Part shown: piece by piece, positions 37,801-49,631 of the stretch
Layout: every line of letters begins with the position of its first letter
Position numbering within the stretch: position 1 is the first letter of the stretch
Assembly: GCA_024305405.1 (NCBI GenBank)
Contig: JAKNDB010000107.1
Location: 5,243,331-5,307,330 of the forward strand
Source: Dirofilaria immitis
Lineage: Eukaryota; Nematoda; Chromadorea; Rhabditida; Onchocercidae
Length of the DNA: 64,000 nucleotides
Reading direction: 5' to 3'
The notes under the pieces: model-generated
The model's database searches: none
What the model was told of the DNA's origin: nothing
What the model saw: the letters and a program-made list of their open reading frames with translations, nothing else
Position numbers and translations under genes: made by a program

Positions 37801-40800
37801 AGAATAAGCATTTTAGTAAAATGCTTTCCAGTTATTCGGAAAAATATAGACTTCCGGAAAAGTTATAAATATTACTATTCTTCTAATGGCTCTGATCAAA
37901 TATTTTAAATCGATTTGTCTCTTTTTATGATTGTTTAATGCAAACCATTAGTTGTTAAATTCTCATGAATAATGTATTTGAAATGGAAAAAATAAAAATA
38001 AAACAGATTTTTATGCTTCAACTCTTTCAGTCGTTGATTCAAATAATTTTCAAATAGCAAATGCTAAAATTTTTTTTTGTTTAACTGAACTGAAAATTTG
38101 AGATATTTATAGTACAGTGATCATATTTTCGAAATGTTCCAAAAATAATCAGTTGCCAAGTCATAAATTTTCTCAGGAAATTGTTCTATGCCGCACTTTA
38201 TGAGTGGAATCTTCTAATACATATCTATCTATTTAAATTAATTTGTAATTCCTGATTTTATAATAAATTAACTATTATATTACAATTGCTAATACAAGAA
38301 AAGGAAGGAAAATAGAAATGCTTAGCTATTTCCTAACCAAACAAGCAAATGCAATTAGCTAAATGGGTAAAATAGAAATGACCATAATGTGAAAGTTCCT
38401 AAAATTAGAGATACTGAAAACGAAGGATTCTAGTCAACGCTAAAATTCGATGTCATCTCTCCCTATCTCTTTTAATATAGGAGAATAATAAAATTTTCTT
38501 CACTTTTATCATTTTCTTTTAAAAAATAATAAATTGTATGGAAATAAAAAGAAAAAGAAATAAGAAATTAAAAAAAAAGAAAATAAGCAAAGCAGGATAT
38601 AAAAAATAAATACATTACATTAAAACTAAAGGATCGGGAAAATTCTTACGCCTTTACATAATTTTTGATTATGTGGAGTTCTTAACATCCTGTATGTATT
38701 TGCAGAAAGAAAAAGAGAAAAGTGAATTATATTTACACAGAATATATTACAAGAATTACTGTCAATCATTAAGCGGAATGTTTAAAAAAAAACTATCGGT
38801 TTTTCTCTGTGATGTCTCCATCATATATAATGATTGATATTATTGCAATGAGGTCTACTGACTAAATCCGTGACAATCATTTCTTTAAAAGAATTTTCTA
38901 AAAACCTAGTTGAATAAAGCTATTACCTGAATGGAAAAAAAAATAAAAAAATAAATACAGAAATGATTACATAAATTTCGATGTATACATAGCTATAATT
39001 TAATCATTACTTATTTGATAATAGTTTATCGATTTTTTGACTACCGCTTATTCTCTGACATATACGATATTTCGTATCAGGAATAAAGGTATGTGCATAT
39101 CTGACTATTAAGAAAGGCAGCAATATCTAAGTCAATATATATACTAATGAAGCGTGACAGCATTTGATACTAGGATAATATATTCAAAAAATTTTCATTC
39201 TCATGATTTTTCCAACATTGATATAACTGAAAGTGTAACGTTACATGCAAATGACAACTAGACATCATATAGGCATAATAGCGAAGAAATCTTTACATAC
39301 TTATTTTTTGAACATTAATTTATGTCAGTAGTTCATTTCATATATATTACTACCAACAGATTGTAAAAGCGCTTTTGTTATTACTAAAAAGTTTAACCAA
39401 ACTGCTCGTAAAAAATTACTTACCACAAAAAACAATCAATCTTCGATCAATGCATATCAGAATTTTACTTTGTTGGACAATATTAATAGATAAGGATCAA
39501 AATGAAATAAGTGTATTGAAATACATTTAATTAAGTTTACTGTTAATTTGGAAAATCTTCAACTGGAACTACATCTTCCCAATAAAATCTACACAAGACA
39601 ACTAATTACAGGCAAATTTCAAGATGTGATAAGAGACGATTTTTGATATTGAAAAAACTAGTAGAGTCAAGGAAAAAAAGCGCATAAGAAACTGGAATCC
39701 TTTTCTTTAAACTTATTTACTTTGCACAAGTACAATTCTTTGATTGGCATTTGCAGTATTTCTAAAATAGAATAGAATCAGAAGCGAACCATTAAATTAG
39801 CTTTTCGAATCAATCGTCTTATTGGGAAGGCCATACAACCGAGCATTTGCTTCCGCCTGTAACAAAAAAAGAACGAAGTTGAAAAAGACGGAACAATAGC
39901 ATGATTGCGTGAAAAGCAGAGCAAAATTTTACAATGTGTGAATTCAGTTGAAATTATAATTTTATTCGGATAAGTGCATTAATATTTAGAATTTTTCATT
40001 CTTTACTATGTTGCAATAATATCAGCTAGTCATTATTGGAAAAGAACGTTATAAACTTCGAATTTTTCCTAAAGATTGTACCGCTGTGATCAGAACCATC
40101 GCAACTGCTACCGAAGACAATGAATAGTTAATTCTGGCAAAAGTATGTATAGCCTTATTGATATAATTGACAATGATATCATTCTCATTGACACCATTTT
40201 TGAAATCAATTAATTAGTAATCTAAATTAATAATAATCTGCATTTAGCTTGTAATTGAACAGTAGAAATTATCCGATGGTTGGAATAGATAAATCGCTTC
40301 TGCTCACAACAAATTGCAAGGAATTTACAGATAATTTGTAAATCACATGGAATTGTAAACAAATGACATATTGGACAATGAAACACAAAGTGTAAGCATT
40401 TGAAGTTCACTGAAATTTCTTGAGTGGTAATGATAATTTAGAAGCAAAGACATCGAAATAAAATCAAGAAAATAAGAGCAAAAACACTTACGCAGAATTG
40501 CCCGCATTAGTAATCCATACACTAACGCTCAATAAATCGTGATGACGATAATGATTTCGCCGCAATTCACTGCAATATACATATTGCTAGTGCACGCAAA
40601 AGAAAGTCATAATTTAATGCTCAAATTTATACATAAATTTCATATTATCATTATTCCATTACAGTAATGCTTGTCCTTTTCTTCCAATACATAATATCGC
40701 CAGCATATTATAATACCATTTCAAAAATATGTTATGAAACTTTGAAATCAAAATTACGTTTGCGCTTCTAACCTACTTTTCAGTACTTGCAGTTGTCAAA

Positions 40801-43800
40801 ACACCATCAGTGTCTTTCTCATATATTCTATTAATTATACCTCAATACTCACAATGTAAAGTTCTCATGAAATTGAGGACGATTGTTGAGAAGGACAAGA
40901 CGAGTGCGAAAGCTTTTCTCCTGATCATTATGACTGAAACGATCTTCTGAACTTGACCGTATCCTTTTATTGTACATCGAGTTAGGCCTTATTTCAATCT
41001 AGGTTAAGATAACAATAAAAGTCAAAAGTTTTTTGGGAAAGAATGCAATCATTTGATCTAAATTTCTGTCTTTAGATAAATAGTGCTCTTTTATCTACAA
41101 AAATGCTTCAAGTTTGGACAATTTATGCAAATTCTGAATATTTGGAAATAGAAATACAAGGAACTGCTGATAACATAAAGAGAAGTACCAAATTAAAACT
41201 GAATGTATTGAAAATGAAAGATAAATGATAGATTAAGAGATTTCAGCATGATATTCAACTAAATAGGGTATATGGGAATAAACTGACAAGATTTTAAATG
41301 TGATAAAAGATTACGAAAAATGTAAATTGAGAAAATGAAACAAAAAGAGGAAGAAATAATGAAAACAATAAGAGAGGATAAGGGAAATGACAAAATCAGG
41401 CTAAGGACACTTATTTTATAATGATCTAGTACAAGGTTATTTTAAAAGACGCATAATTTTTAAAGTAATGAAACCTACTCGAACATATGAAGAAGCTTGC
41501 GCAACAGCAGAATCCAGAAAATATACTGCTCGTACAACGCTAACGGTTAAATAACATCCAGAAATAGACATCGTCAATTCTAGTTTACCTTTGCAGCCAA
41601 TCCGGCGAGCAAATGGTGTTGGTAATCCGAAATGATCTGGTTTCCAATTTATATTCGACAAGCAGCCACTGGAAAAAACTTCTGACTGCGGTCTGCCCCA
41701 ATCCTTTCGGAGAGTCTGCTGCAATTACAGTCATTCTAACCTTATAATTCCAGAAGTTTGTTAAATTATCCGATTTAACGACTTAACATATAAATTATTC
41801 GTTGCTATAAAAATATGTGGAAAGTAATTTATTTTACTTTTTTGATACGTTATTCTTATATAATTTATCTTATATATCTTATTTAACGAAAATATATAGA
41901 TAGTCCAAAGAACAGCCAGACTGACATACTAATTATGACTGAAGAAAAAAACTGGAAATTTTAAAGTTATCATTCTTTAATTTCCAAAATCTTAAGCTAT
42001 TTCATTAAAAAGCATGTTCATGTAGCAATATGTCCATGAAATCATTCAAATGATTCTATGAGAATCCACAACTTGAGATTCAGTCTAAATTTTCATTACT
42101 GAAAACCATTACCTCCTCAAAAAAACTTGCAGGTCTCTCTAAAGTATCATACATTATATTATTATATGTAGTGAGAACAGAACTCCGGCAGCGTCCACTA
42201 GATGATACCGATGTTGCAGGAGTTGAAGTTGATATAGTCTGAAAACATCAAAAATTATTTTCCTTTCCTCTTTTTCCTCCTTTTAATTTTTTTTTCTTTG
42301 AAATTTTATAGCAAATATTGTTCTTTTTAACCTCACATTAATTCGAAGGTAAAAATAATTACCTTAAAATGATGGGGATTTGTTTTTGGTAAGCCAATAG
42401 AAGTTGTCGTTGATGTAGCTAGTGGATGCCAGTTTCTAGTTAGTTGCAATGAGGGTACTTTTGGAATATCATCAGATGAATCATTGATCGGTGATAATTC
42501 CTGGAACATGACATCAATTTTTATTTGAAATGTTAATTAGAAAAATTACGCACATTAAAACATAAACCGACAGAGCAAAAAAATGTGCCCTAAATCTTCT
42601 TACACATTTAAAATATAAATACTTTGATCTTTTATCGCTGCCTGATTAGACCAAATACTTACGGAATATCTCACCTCAATCATGCTCAAACCTCGAAGTA
42701 ATGAGGGAGGAGGAGAGTAATGTTTTCGATCGTTAAATTCTGAATCATCATCTTCATTCGTTGTTTCTGTTTCATAAGATGATGAATGATCAATCGGTTT
42801 TATCATCGGTAACGAGCCATGACGTGTTCGTGCTCGAGCTCCAATTCCACAAGGTACTTGGCTTCTTCGCGTCCTAAAATAACTCTGGAAGTTGAGATAA
42901 ATCAAGACAAATGCAAAGAATCTAAAATGATCTTAAATTAGCCTAAAATATATGGATGAGAAAAATAATTATTTCGTGTAAAAATGAGCAAAATCTGTGA
43001 TCTAAAATTCTCCGGATACCGAATTTTCTGAAATTTGAAAGATTATTTCGAAGAAAAAATAAACCTCCTCATCGTAGGCTTATTTATCCAATTGCGGTTA
43101 GCACCTCGAGCAACCGGTATTGGTTGGCAAAAGTCACTATCGGAAGTAATATCAGAGATACACTCCATTGCCATATCTTAAACTTCAATCTTTATTACAA
43201 AAAATTTTTGACTGATACCGACTTTGGATGATGCATCCAAATTTCGAAGGCATATTTTTTCCTCTGAAGATTACTTATCGATATTTATTTATTTGACCTT
43301 GAACTAGTTCGAACTAATCGAAATAGAACCAATAAATCATCAATTTCGTTGCCAATGCGGCTTCTCCTTAAAAATTTCCCGTGGAGGTCATGAAAGTATT
43401 ATATAGATTTAAATAAGAATTGTTCGGTAAATTTGAAACTTTTCTAAACATTGAAAACAAATTCTCTTTGTCCCAAGAAGTATATATCAGCAATTTTTTT
43501 CATTTTTATTATTTCAAAATTTTACTCAAAGTAAATAAAGGAAAACATGGAAATAAACAATGATTTTGGTTTGATCAAATAGAAATCGAATAGAAAACAT
43601 AAAATAAATAGAATTTTAATTTTAATCAAAAACTTTGAATATACTTAAAATTCCTTTATATCAATATCATTTTTAAATTCCAAGTTAATCATTATATATA
43701 CCTTTATGATAATCATAAAATTCATCCTCGCTTTCCGAACTCAAATTCATTAATATTTCATTCTGCTTTCGTTCATGTCGACTACGTTTTCGTTCATTGC

Positions 43801-43858
43801 AAGGATTCAGTGAAAGGGTAGAATGTGAATTGATAAAAACACCATACGGATCATTCAT
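25804..43858 (-). CDS. C2-RGS protein, RGS-7-like regulator of G-protein signalling
   Basis: Eighteen minus-strand exons with matching phases: 43702-43858, 43065-43176, 42675-42873, 42363-42500, 42113-42238, 41479-41718, 40853-40998, 40492-40569, 39790-39856, 37499-37546, 35860-35928, 34092-34166, 28243-28618, 27748-27833, 27066-27175, 26648-26778, 26270-26438, 25804-26025. The product is about 849 residues. RGS proteins speed GTP hydrolysis by G-alpha subunits and so switch signalling off at the membrane. Residues 1-240 are low-complexity Ser/Thr-rich with basic patches. A C2 domain follows at about 290-430 ([51 protein letters not shown]). Next comes a Ser-rich linker, and then the RGS box at about 705-825 ([24 protein letters not shown], and a final [11 protein letters not shown]). 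A C2 plus RGS architecture matches C. elegans RGS-7 and long RGS3 forms in vertebrates; orthology is inferred. The frame breaks once, at T6 26333-26338 (coding A6). The acceptor just before the first ATG may be for a trans-spliced leader or an upstream exon. Confidence 0.9.
28619..34091 (-). other. 5.5 kb intron of the C2-RGS gene
   Basis: This is the largest intron in the window, between the exons ending at 34092 and beginning at 28618. I saw no exon-like segment, nested gene or intact mobile element. Short internal duplications are present (for example ATATTCATATG-containing copies at about 29083-29116). One member of a longer dispersed repeat lies at about 33828-33935. Confidence 0.5.
36424..36618 (+). 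pseudogene. ppdK: fragment of bacterial pyruvate phosphate dikinase (Wolbachia-type)
   Basis: On the plus strand, inside the intron between the C2-RGS exons at 37499 and 35928, about 62 codons read as the phosphohistidine-domain region of PPDK. It starts with [16 protein letters not shown], followed by [20 protein letters not shown], which carries the PEP-utilising-enzyme signature with the phospho-accepting histidine. It then continues through about 30 more residues to a TAA at 36616-36618. The full bacterial enzyme has nearly 900 residues, so only about 7 % is present. Flanking frames are shifted on both sides (one base missing before ETSS, one extra at the stop). Nematodes do not normally encode PPDK, and Wolbachia does. 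The piece is therefore most likely a nuclear insertion of endosymbiont DNA, non-functional here, antisense to its host gene. Another bacterial donor cannot be excluded without a search. Confidence 0.85.
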
Positions 43859-44161
43859 TCTCCACCTGCAACAGATATGATTTGTTCATTTATGCGAAAG
43901 TTCAAACATTTATTTCGAAAAAATTAAACTTTTTTGTATCGCATCTGTCTCATTATCATTTCACAGCAAATTAAAACTAAAAACAACAAAAAATAAGCAC
44001 TTTCAATTCGTTAGATAATATAAATAATGGCTGAAAATTCTCTACAAGTTAGTAATAAAAAGCAAAAATAAAATTCTTAAATGAATTATCATTTCGTCAA
44101 TTACTTCTCGATAATCAATAACTTATCTTAGCTTAACATCTCAATATATAATACAACAAAA

Positions 44162-44437
44162 ATGAAATTACTTTCACTATTGATGATAGGTGCATCAATA
44201 ATTTCAATTCCAATTTCAAATAATCACTTGAACGAAGCTATCAAAATGAATGCATCTAAAATAAAATGCGTTAAAATTAAAATGAAAGAGGACTGGAATA
44301 AATGGAAGAAATCATTCATTTCTGTTAATGAATCAAACAAAATCTTTTATGTTAGGAGAGATAAAATAAAAAAAAAAAGGAAAGAGATGGCAAAAAGATA
44401 TGTCAAATTTCATTTTCTACTCAAAACTTATCTCTAA
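44162..44437 (+). CDS. possible small secreted lysine-rich protein
   Basis: This is a 91-codon open frame starting MKLLSLLMIGASIISIPIS, a good match to a signal peptide with a hydrophobic core and a plausible cleavage site. A Lys-rich mature part follows (KMKEDWNKWKK, then RRDKIKKKRKEMAKR), and it ends at TAA at 44437. It has no introns and no recognised domain. Its base composition equals that of the intergenic DNA, so it may be a chance ORF. The signal-like start is the only reason to list it. Confidence 0.25.
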   Translation: MKLLSLLMIGASIISIPISNNHLNEAIKMNASKIKCVKIKMKEDWNKWKKSFISVNESNKIFYVRRDKIKKKRKEMAKRYVKFHFLLKTYL

Positions 44438-45057
44438 ACATAATCATTCAATGTATGCATGTACATGTTACTGAACCGGTTTTTTATTCCTTTTTTTTAC
44501 AAAGAAATGAAATTTACTTTTTGGTATATAAGTTATAAATATTTTTATTATATTTATTCATTCACAGTTATTGAGTATGATAATAACTTCGAATATTATT
44601 GAATAAAGAATAATTTGAAATGAAAAATTTAATTTAATCGAACATTTTATTCACCCTAAATATTTTATTATCGTATCTGTAAAATTCTTCTTTGAATTTA
44701 ACTGAACAGTTTGCTTGTTAAATAAAATTTACGAAAATTAATGTTTCCTAATCACATAGTTCTTACTGCACATTGTTAAACGTATGATCATTCCGAAAAA
44801 AGAGTTCGAAAAGTGATCTATTTTTCACGTAAATTTTCCTACAAAACATACCGTTTAAAATTTTCAATTATAACTTTGCGCGTAATAACTCCCTATTTTA
44901 TTACTTATGAAAAAAAATGACATATATAATGGTCAAATTATTATTATCTAGGCAGTATAACAAATTCTTGTGTAAAAGAAGACATTAGTATTATTTAGAA
45001 AACTAGTATTGGACGTCGTGAAATATTCTTAATACTCGAAGAATACAATTTACATAA

Positions 45058-45522
45058 GTGTAAGTGATAACGTTGCTATTATTTAAAAAGGGATATCAAA
45101 TAGAATTTGATAACGACTTAACACATAATTCATATCAATTAGAGCAAAAAAAAACTTTTTACCTAGCAAGGTGAACTTTTGACCTGTAACAGTTATGTTA
45201 CTAAAAAAATCAATTCATATTATTCTCTGACTGGCGTCAATGACATCGGAAAAGTACGTAAAAATAACATAAAGCTACGGGTATAGAAATAACAATAACA
45301 GAATTGCTTCTATATAAGTTGCAATAATTACGAGATCTTTTTAGCTTGAAACTGATTAGCTTCGTCATTTACGTCACAGATATTGGGGTCCAAGTGATCG
45401 TAGAGTTACGCTGCTACAAAGAAAATAAAGTAAGACCACTAGCGCATAAATAACACAATCGACGTCCGTGAAATGAATAGCTGTTCACTCATTATTTATT
45501 TAACCACAACAATTGGCGCCCA
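45058..45522 (+). mobile_element. LTR-like stretch with primer-binding-site-like motif
   Basis: The segment begins TGTAAGTG and ends ACCACAACA, and is immediately followed by ATTGGCGCCCATC at 45512-45524. TGGCGCC is the start of the primer-binding site in many LTR retroelements primed by tRNA-Lys. Internally it has a TATATAAG at about 45311 and an AATAAA at about 45421, in the order expected for an LTR. No second LTR, gag or pol was found nearby, so it would be a solo or very degraded copy. The exact 5' end is a guess. Confidence 0.3.
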
Positions 45523-45599
45523 TCCATAATTCGTATCAACCGACCGTCAATTGCAATACTATGCGATGCAATAATCAAATATTGGAAGAAATGATTGAA

Positions 45600-45702
45600 G
45601 ACTATATGATAATGAGAGGGACAGAGAGAGGATAACTGGAGAAGAAGATAGAGGGAGAGGGAGAAACAGAAAAGAATGCGGAGAGAGGAAGAGAGAGAGA
45701 CC
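45600..45702 (+). repeat. GA-rich polypurine tract
   Basis: About 100 bp are almost entirely purine on the plus strand (GAGAGGGACAGAGAGAGG and similar). It lies about 1.7 kb upstream of the C2-RGS start codon. Such tracts can form triplex DNA or act as GAGA-type elements, but no function is shown. Confidence 0.8.
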
Positions 45703-45805
45703 TTCCTAATCCGATTTAATTTTCAAAATTGACCGCCAAAGAAGGCGAATGACTTAAAGGAATTAAAGATTTGTTTTAATCATATTCATTTATTAACATC
45801 TAGGG

Positions 45806-46255
45806 TGAAATGAATAAAAGGTTGAATGGATGGAATGGAATGGATTGAAATATTTTTCCTGTCAAGAACTTTACATCTAATTTTGTTGGATAATTTGAAC
45901 TTTTAATGTTTCCAATTAGTTGTTATATTACTGTACTATTCTTTGAAAATAGTCAACAAAGTGTTGTATATGTAGAAAAAACCTTTTCGTTTAACTTATT
46001 ACAATTTATTTTTTGGTTGAAAATCACGTATAAGCTAAAAATTATAGTTATGAATTTAGATAATAATTAAAACATCCAACTGCAAATGAAATATTAAAGC
46101 AAAGTATATATACTTCTCTATCACTATCATGATAAAAGATTGAATGGATGGGAATGGAATGGATTGAAATGGAATGGATTGAAATGAATAAAAGATTGAA
46201 TGGATGGGAATGGAATGGATTGAAATAAAATGGGTATGGAAACGAAATGGAATTG
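45806..46255. repeat. GGAATGGATTGAAAT minisatellite, two clusters
   Basis: Copies built from TTGAATGGATGGGAATGG and AATGGATTGAAATG modules occur at about 45806-45852 and again, better preserved, at 46128-46255, with unrelated sequence between. The open frame at 46048-46323 (minus) is only the translation of this repeat (a His/Ser/Phe/Ile-rich string). Confidence 0.85.
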
Positions 46256-46404
46256 GAATGAAATGAAATAAATTTTCTTAACATTTTCAAAATTTCAAAC
46301 CTATATTTGAAAAAAATTTCCACAATATTCGAGAGAAGTAATGTGACTCAGTTAAAACAATTGTTATAGCAATGGTGGGTAATATGAGAAATTGGTCTGT
46401 CCTA

Positions 46405-46620
46405 TTTAAGGGTCACTTCCGTTGATCGATTTAGCAAAATGCTTAGCTCAATAATTTTGGTAACAAAGAGGCGATAGTCGTTGTAATTCTCATCGTCCAG
46501 CTGTCCATTTTGAGCGGCGATCTCTTATTATTTCATTGTTTTCAAAAATTTTCCTCTCCTCCACGAGGCAATCATTTGTCTTATGTTGCTCTTTCCCGGT
46601 TGGCGAACCATCACTTTATT
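46405..46620 (-). pseudogene. broken coding-like ORF, family unknown
   Basis: On the minus strand one frame reads MVRQPGKSNIRQMIASWRRG then KFLKTMK, two adjacent stops, and then in the same frame EIAAQNGQLDDENYNDYRLF followed by about 20 more residues ending TEVTLK and a stop. Base composition is markedly less AT-rich than the flanks, and both halves look protein-like. The double stop argues for a dead gene or mobile element remnant. Alternatively the two stops lie in an unrecognised short intron. No family was identified. Confidence 0.3.
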
Positions 46621-46835
46621 CAATTGCAAGTTATAAAAATTTATTTTACCATAATTTGCAAATGAATTCTTCAGCAAATCATTAATTTTAAATTTAATTA
46701 TCGGAATAAATTTTCAAATCATTCTTTTTAAATGACATATTTGATCTTAATTCTTTCTCAAATATATTTGAAATTTTGTTATTAAAGAAATTTCAAGGAT
46801 ATGAATTTTTCTTTATGACAAAAATTTCATTTTTC

Positions 46836-46871
<36 letters not shown>

Positions 46872-48651
46872 GTGATACATTTTATAATTTTAATCATATC
46901 TTTTAAAAGAAAAGAAAAGATTATACCATATCAAATAAGTAATATCATACGAAATAAGTTTTTACGATATTTCATGCATAAATATTTATGATATTAAAAC
47001 AGACGAAAAAATGTATCAATCACGTATATTCATCGTATTGGTTTAAATTTTAGAAATTTATTTTAATAGCAGTATTTGTCTTTACAAAATAGAAGGGAAT
47101 GCTTTAATTTATTCTGTTTTAGTTTATATCATTCTATCATTTCCTGCAAACTATTCATCAATTTACTTTTAGATATATATGTGAGAAATTTGAATAGTTT
47201 TGCATTTATTTATTATTTCATGAATTTTTATTCAAACTAATTGAATTCATTTGTTAAATTTTATTCAGCTAATCGAACTATTTCGTTAAGAAATCTATTT
47301 TTATTATTAACATTTTGACAATAACAAACATTTCACATGAAACATTTCATTTAAACATCTTGTGGTAATATCTTTTAAATTTCCATCAAAATTTGCGTTA
47401 ATCCAATCAAAATAAAAGCATATCTGTAAATGACGATTATCGATAAAAATAAAGTCAGATTAGTTGATACACTAAAAATCAGTTAAAACCATTGAACAAA
47501 TATTATTATTATTTGAGCTTTATGAAATTCCATAAAAATCATGAAATTTGTGGAAAATATTAATGGCGGAATTATTTCATTTTGTCAATCTGATTCAGAA
47601 TTTTCAAGAATATGATGAAAAGATAAGTAATATGTACAATTCGATGCATATCAGTAACGACAAACATCGGAACATTTCATTTTGAACTGATAATTTGAAA
47701 AGTAATAAATTTATTCCATTCAATTCTATTCTAATTATAACAATATAAGAAAAATAAGATAATGAGAAAGAGAGAGGAAGGGTTGAAAAATTTTTTTAAA
47801 TGAATTAAAAATTTGGATTCAAATGAATTAAAAATTTGGATTCGAGAAATCAATTTCGAAAAAGAATTTTTACTTTTGACTCGTTGTATGTAAAATTAAT
47901 TTTATAATCCATTGCATTTTGATTTCATTCCTTCCTCGTGGAATCAAAATTTTAAATTTTAGAATAATTTAATCGATAATTTTTCTTTTCAACTATAAAT
48001 AATACTTTCTTAGCGTGAAAAACAAATATAACTATTTTCAACTTTTACAAATTCTAACTGCTGGTAATGAGCAGACTCTAATTATTAAATAAACAATTAA
48101 TTAATTATTTAAATAATTATATGATAACGATATTACCTTCTTTTCAAATATACAGATAAAAAATCAAAATTAAAATTGAGATCAACGACTTACATGAAAA
48201 CAAGGTAGTCGTATTCAAGGTAGTACAGTAATAATTTTGTTCTAATTGCCTTCAAACTCGAAAGTCTTGACATCTAGTCTAGAATATAGTACCATTTCAA
48301 TTAAAAGTTTTATCGGGCTATGTTTAATTCAAAAGATTTTTTTATTAGTGTTCTATGTCTAATTTATAAATGATTGTAACCAGTAAAATGTGTAATTTAA
48401 AATACCTTTGAGGAGATTTGAACATTTAAAGTTTACTTTGAAATATTTAAAAATTTAAAAAATGATGGAAAATTTGTTTTAGTTTTTCTCCTAAAAAACT
48501 CCAAAAAAAAGTTTTTTGATTTTGTCTAAGATTTATCAAAAAAGACTAAGTTGAATTTGTAACTGAAATATATTTTTTTGAAACATATAAAAACTAATAA
48601 TTTTCTTTTACTACAATAGAATAAATTATTGCAATAATAATAATAATGATA

Positions 48652-48685
<34 letters not shown>

Positions 48686-49631
48686 CGATAAAATGATTAA
48701 AGATTATCAAATTCCTCCTCGCACTTAAAAGAATGCATATGAAATGTGTCAGTCTTTAGTAACATAACAATTACTAAATATATTCCACTATTGAAGGTAT
48801 GAAATTTTGTTTTATTGTTTGAAATCGAATTTCAAAAATTAATTTCAATTCAATAATAATTTTAAATTTCGCATCATAGTACAAGTCGATAATTTACAAC
48901 TGGCAATTTTTTTTTAATGCTTTTATTTTCTCAGTTGGTTTGCAGAAATTTTATTTCATATATTCATAATTGTCAAAGGTGCCAGTATTGATTGATTTAT
49001 TTGATAATTTGTTATTTGATTATTCAATGAAAAAGATTAATTTATAATTGATACAGAAAACTTTTTAAAAAAATCTGTAAATTCTACTATATTTTAATAA
49101 ATGCGCAAATGATCTTACAAGTGTCTGTAAGGTGATAAATAACATCTTTCAAGCGAAAAATTCCAAATTTGATAAGTAATAATGATTAATTATTTGAATT
49201 CATTAAAAGTAATTTGACTTAAAAAAATAAATTGACATTTGAAATAAATTATCGTTTTTCTGTTCAACATGTAGACTTTTGTACCACTTCTTTTTGTTAA
49301 AACGAAAGAAAGAAAAGAAAACAGGAAAAAAAAGTGAAAAATTGATTGTCTATTTTATCCGCTTATCGCGGGATGTATTAATGAGATTTCTCGAATAATG
49401 AATGCATTAATTTAGTCCTGATGATAAATACAATGTGCATGTTAAATTTATAATTATAATGAAGTAAAAATAAAAGTATATAAACTGCCAAATGATTAAT
49501 AAATTTTCCGAAATATGAATCGATGATTGCTCAAATGTTATTACTTAACTAAATTGGTTTCGAATTTTAATTGTAATTTAATTAGTTTATATAAATTTAA
49601 AAAATGAAAAAAAAGGAAAAGAGAGAATTAC

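Larger units (their letters stand above)
43859..49631. other. intergenic region between C2-RGS and potassium channel genes
   Basis: It contains the 5' flank of the C2-RGS gene and the 3' flank of the channel gene. Listed separately are a possible small secreted protein ORF, an LTR-like stretch, a GA-rich tract, a GGAATGGATT minisatellite and a broken minus-strand ORF. AAT microsatellites are at about 46838-46870 and 48642-48682, and a 24-bp direct duplication is at about 47801-47846. From about 46650 to 49600 I saw no other exon-like segment. Confidence 0.5.

Noticed and set aside
46048..46323. 91-codon His/Ser-rich minus-strand frame.
   Set aside because: It is the translation of the GGAATGGATT minisatellite.
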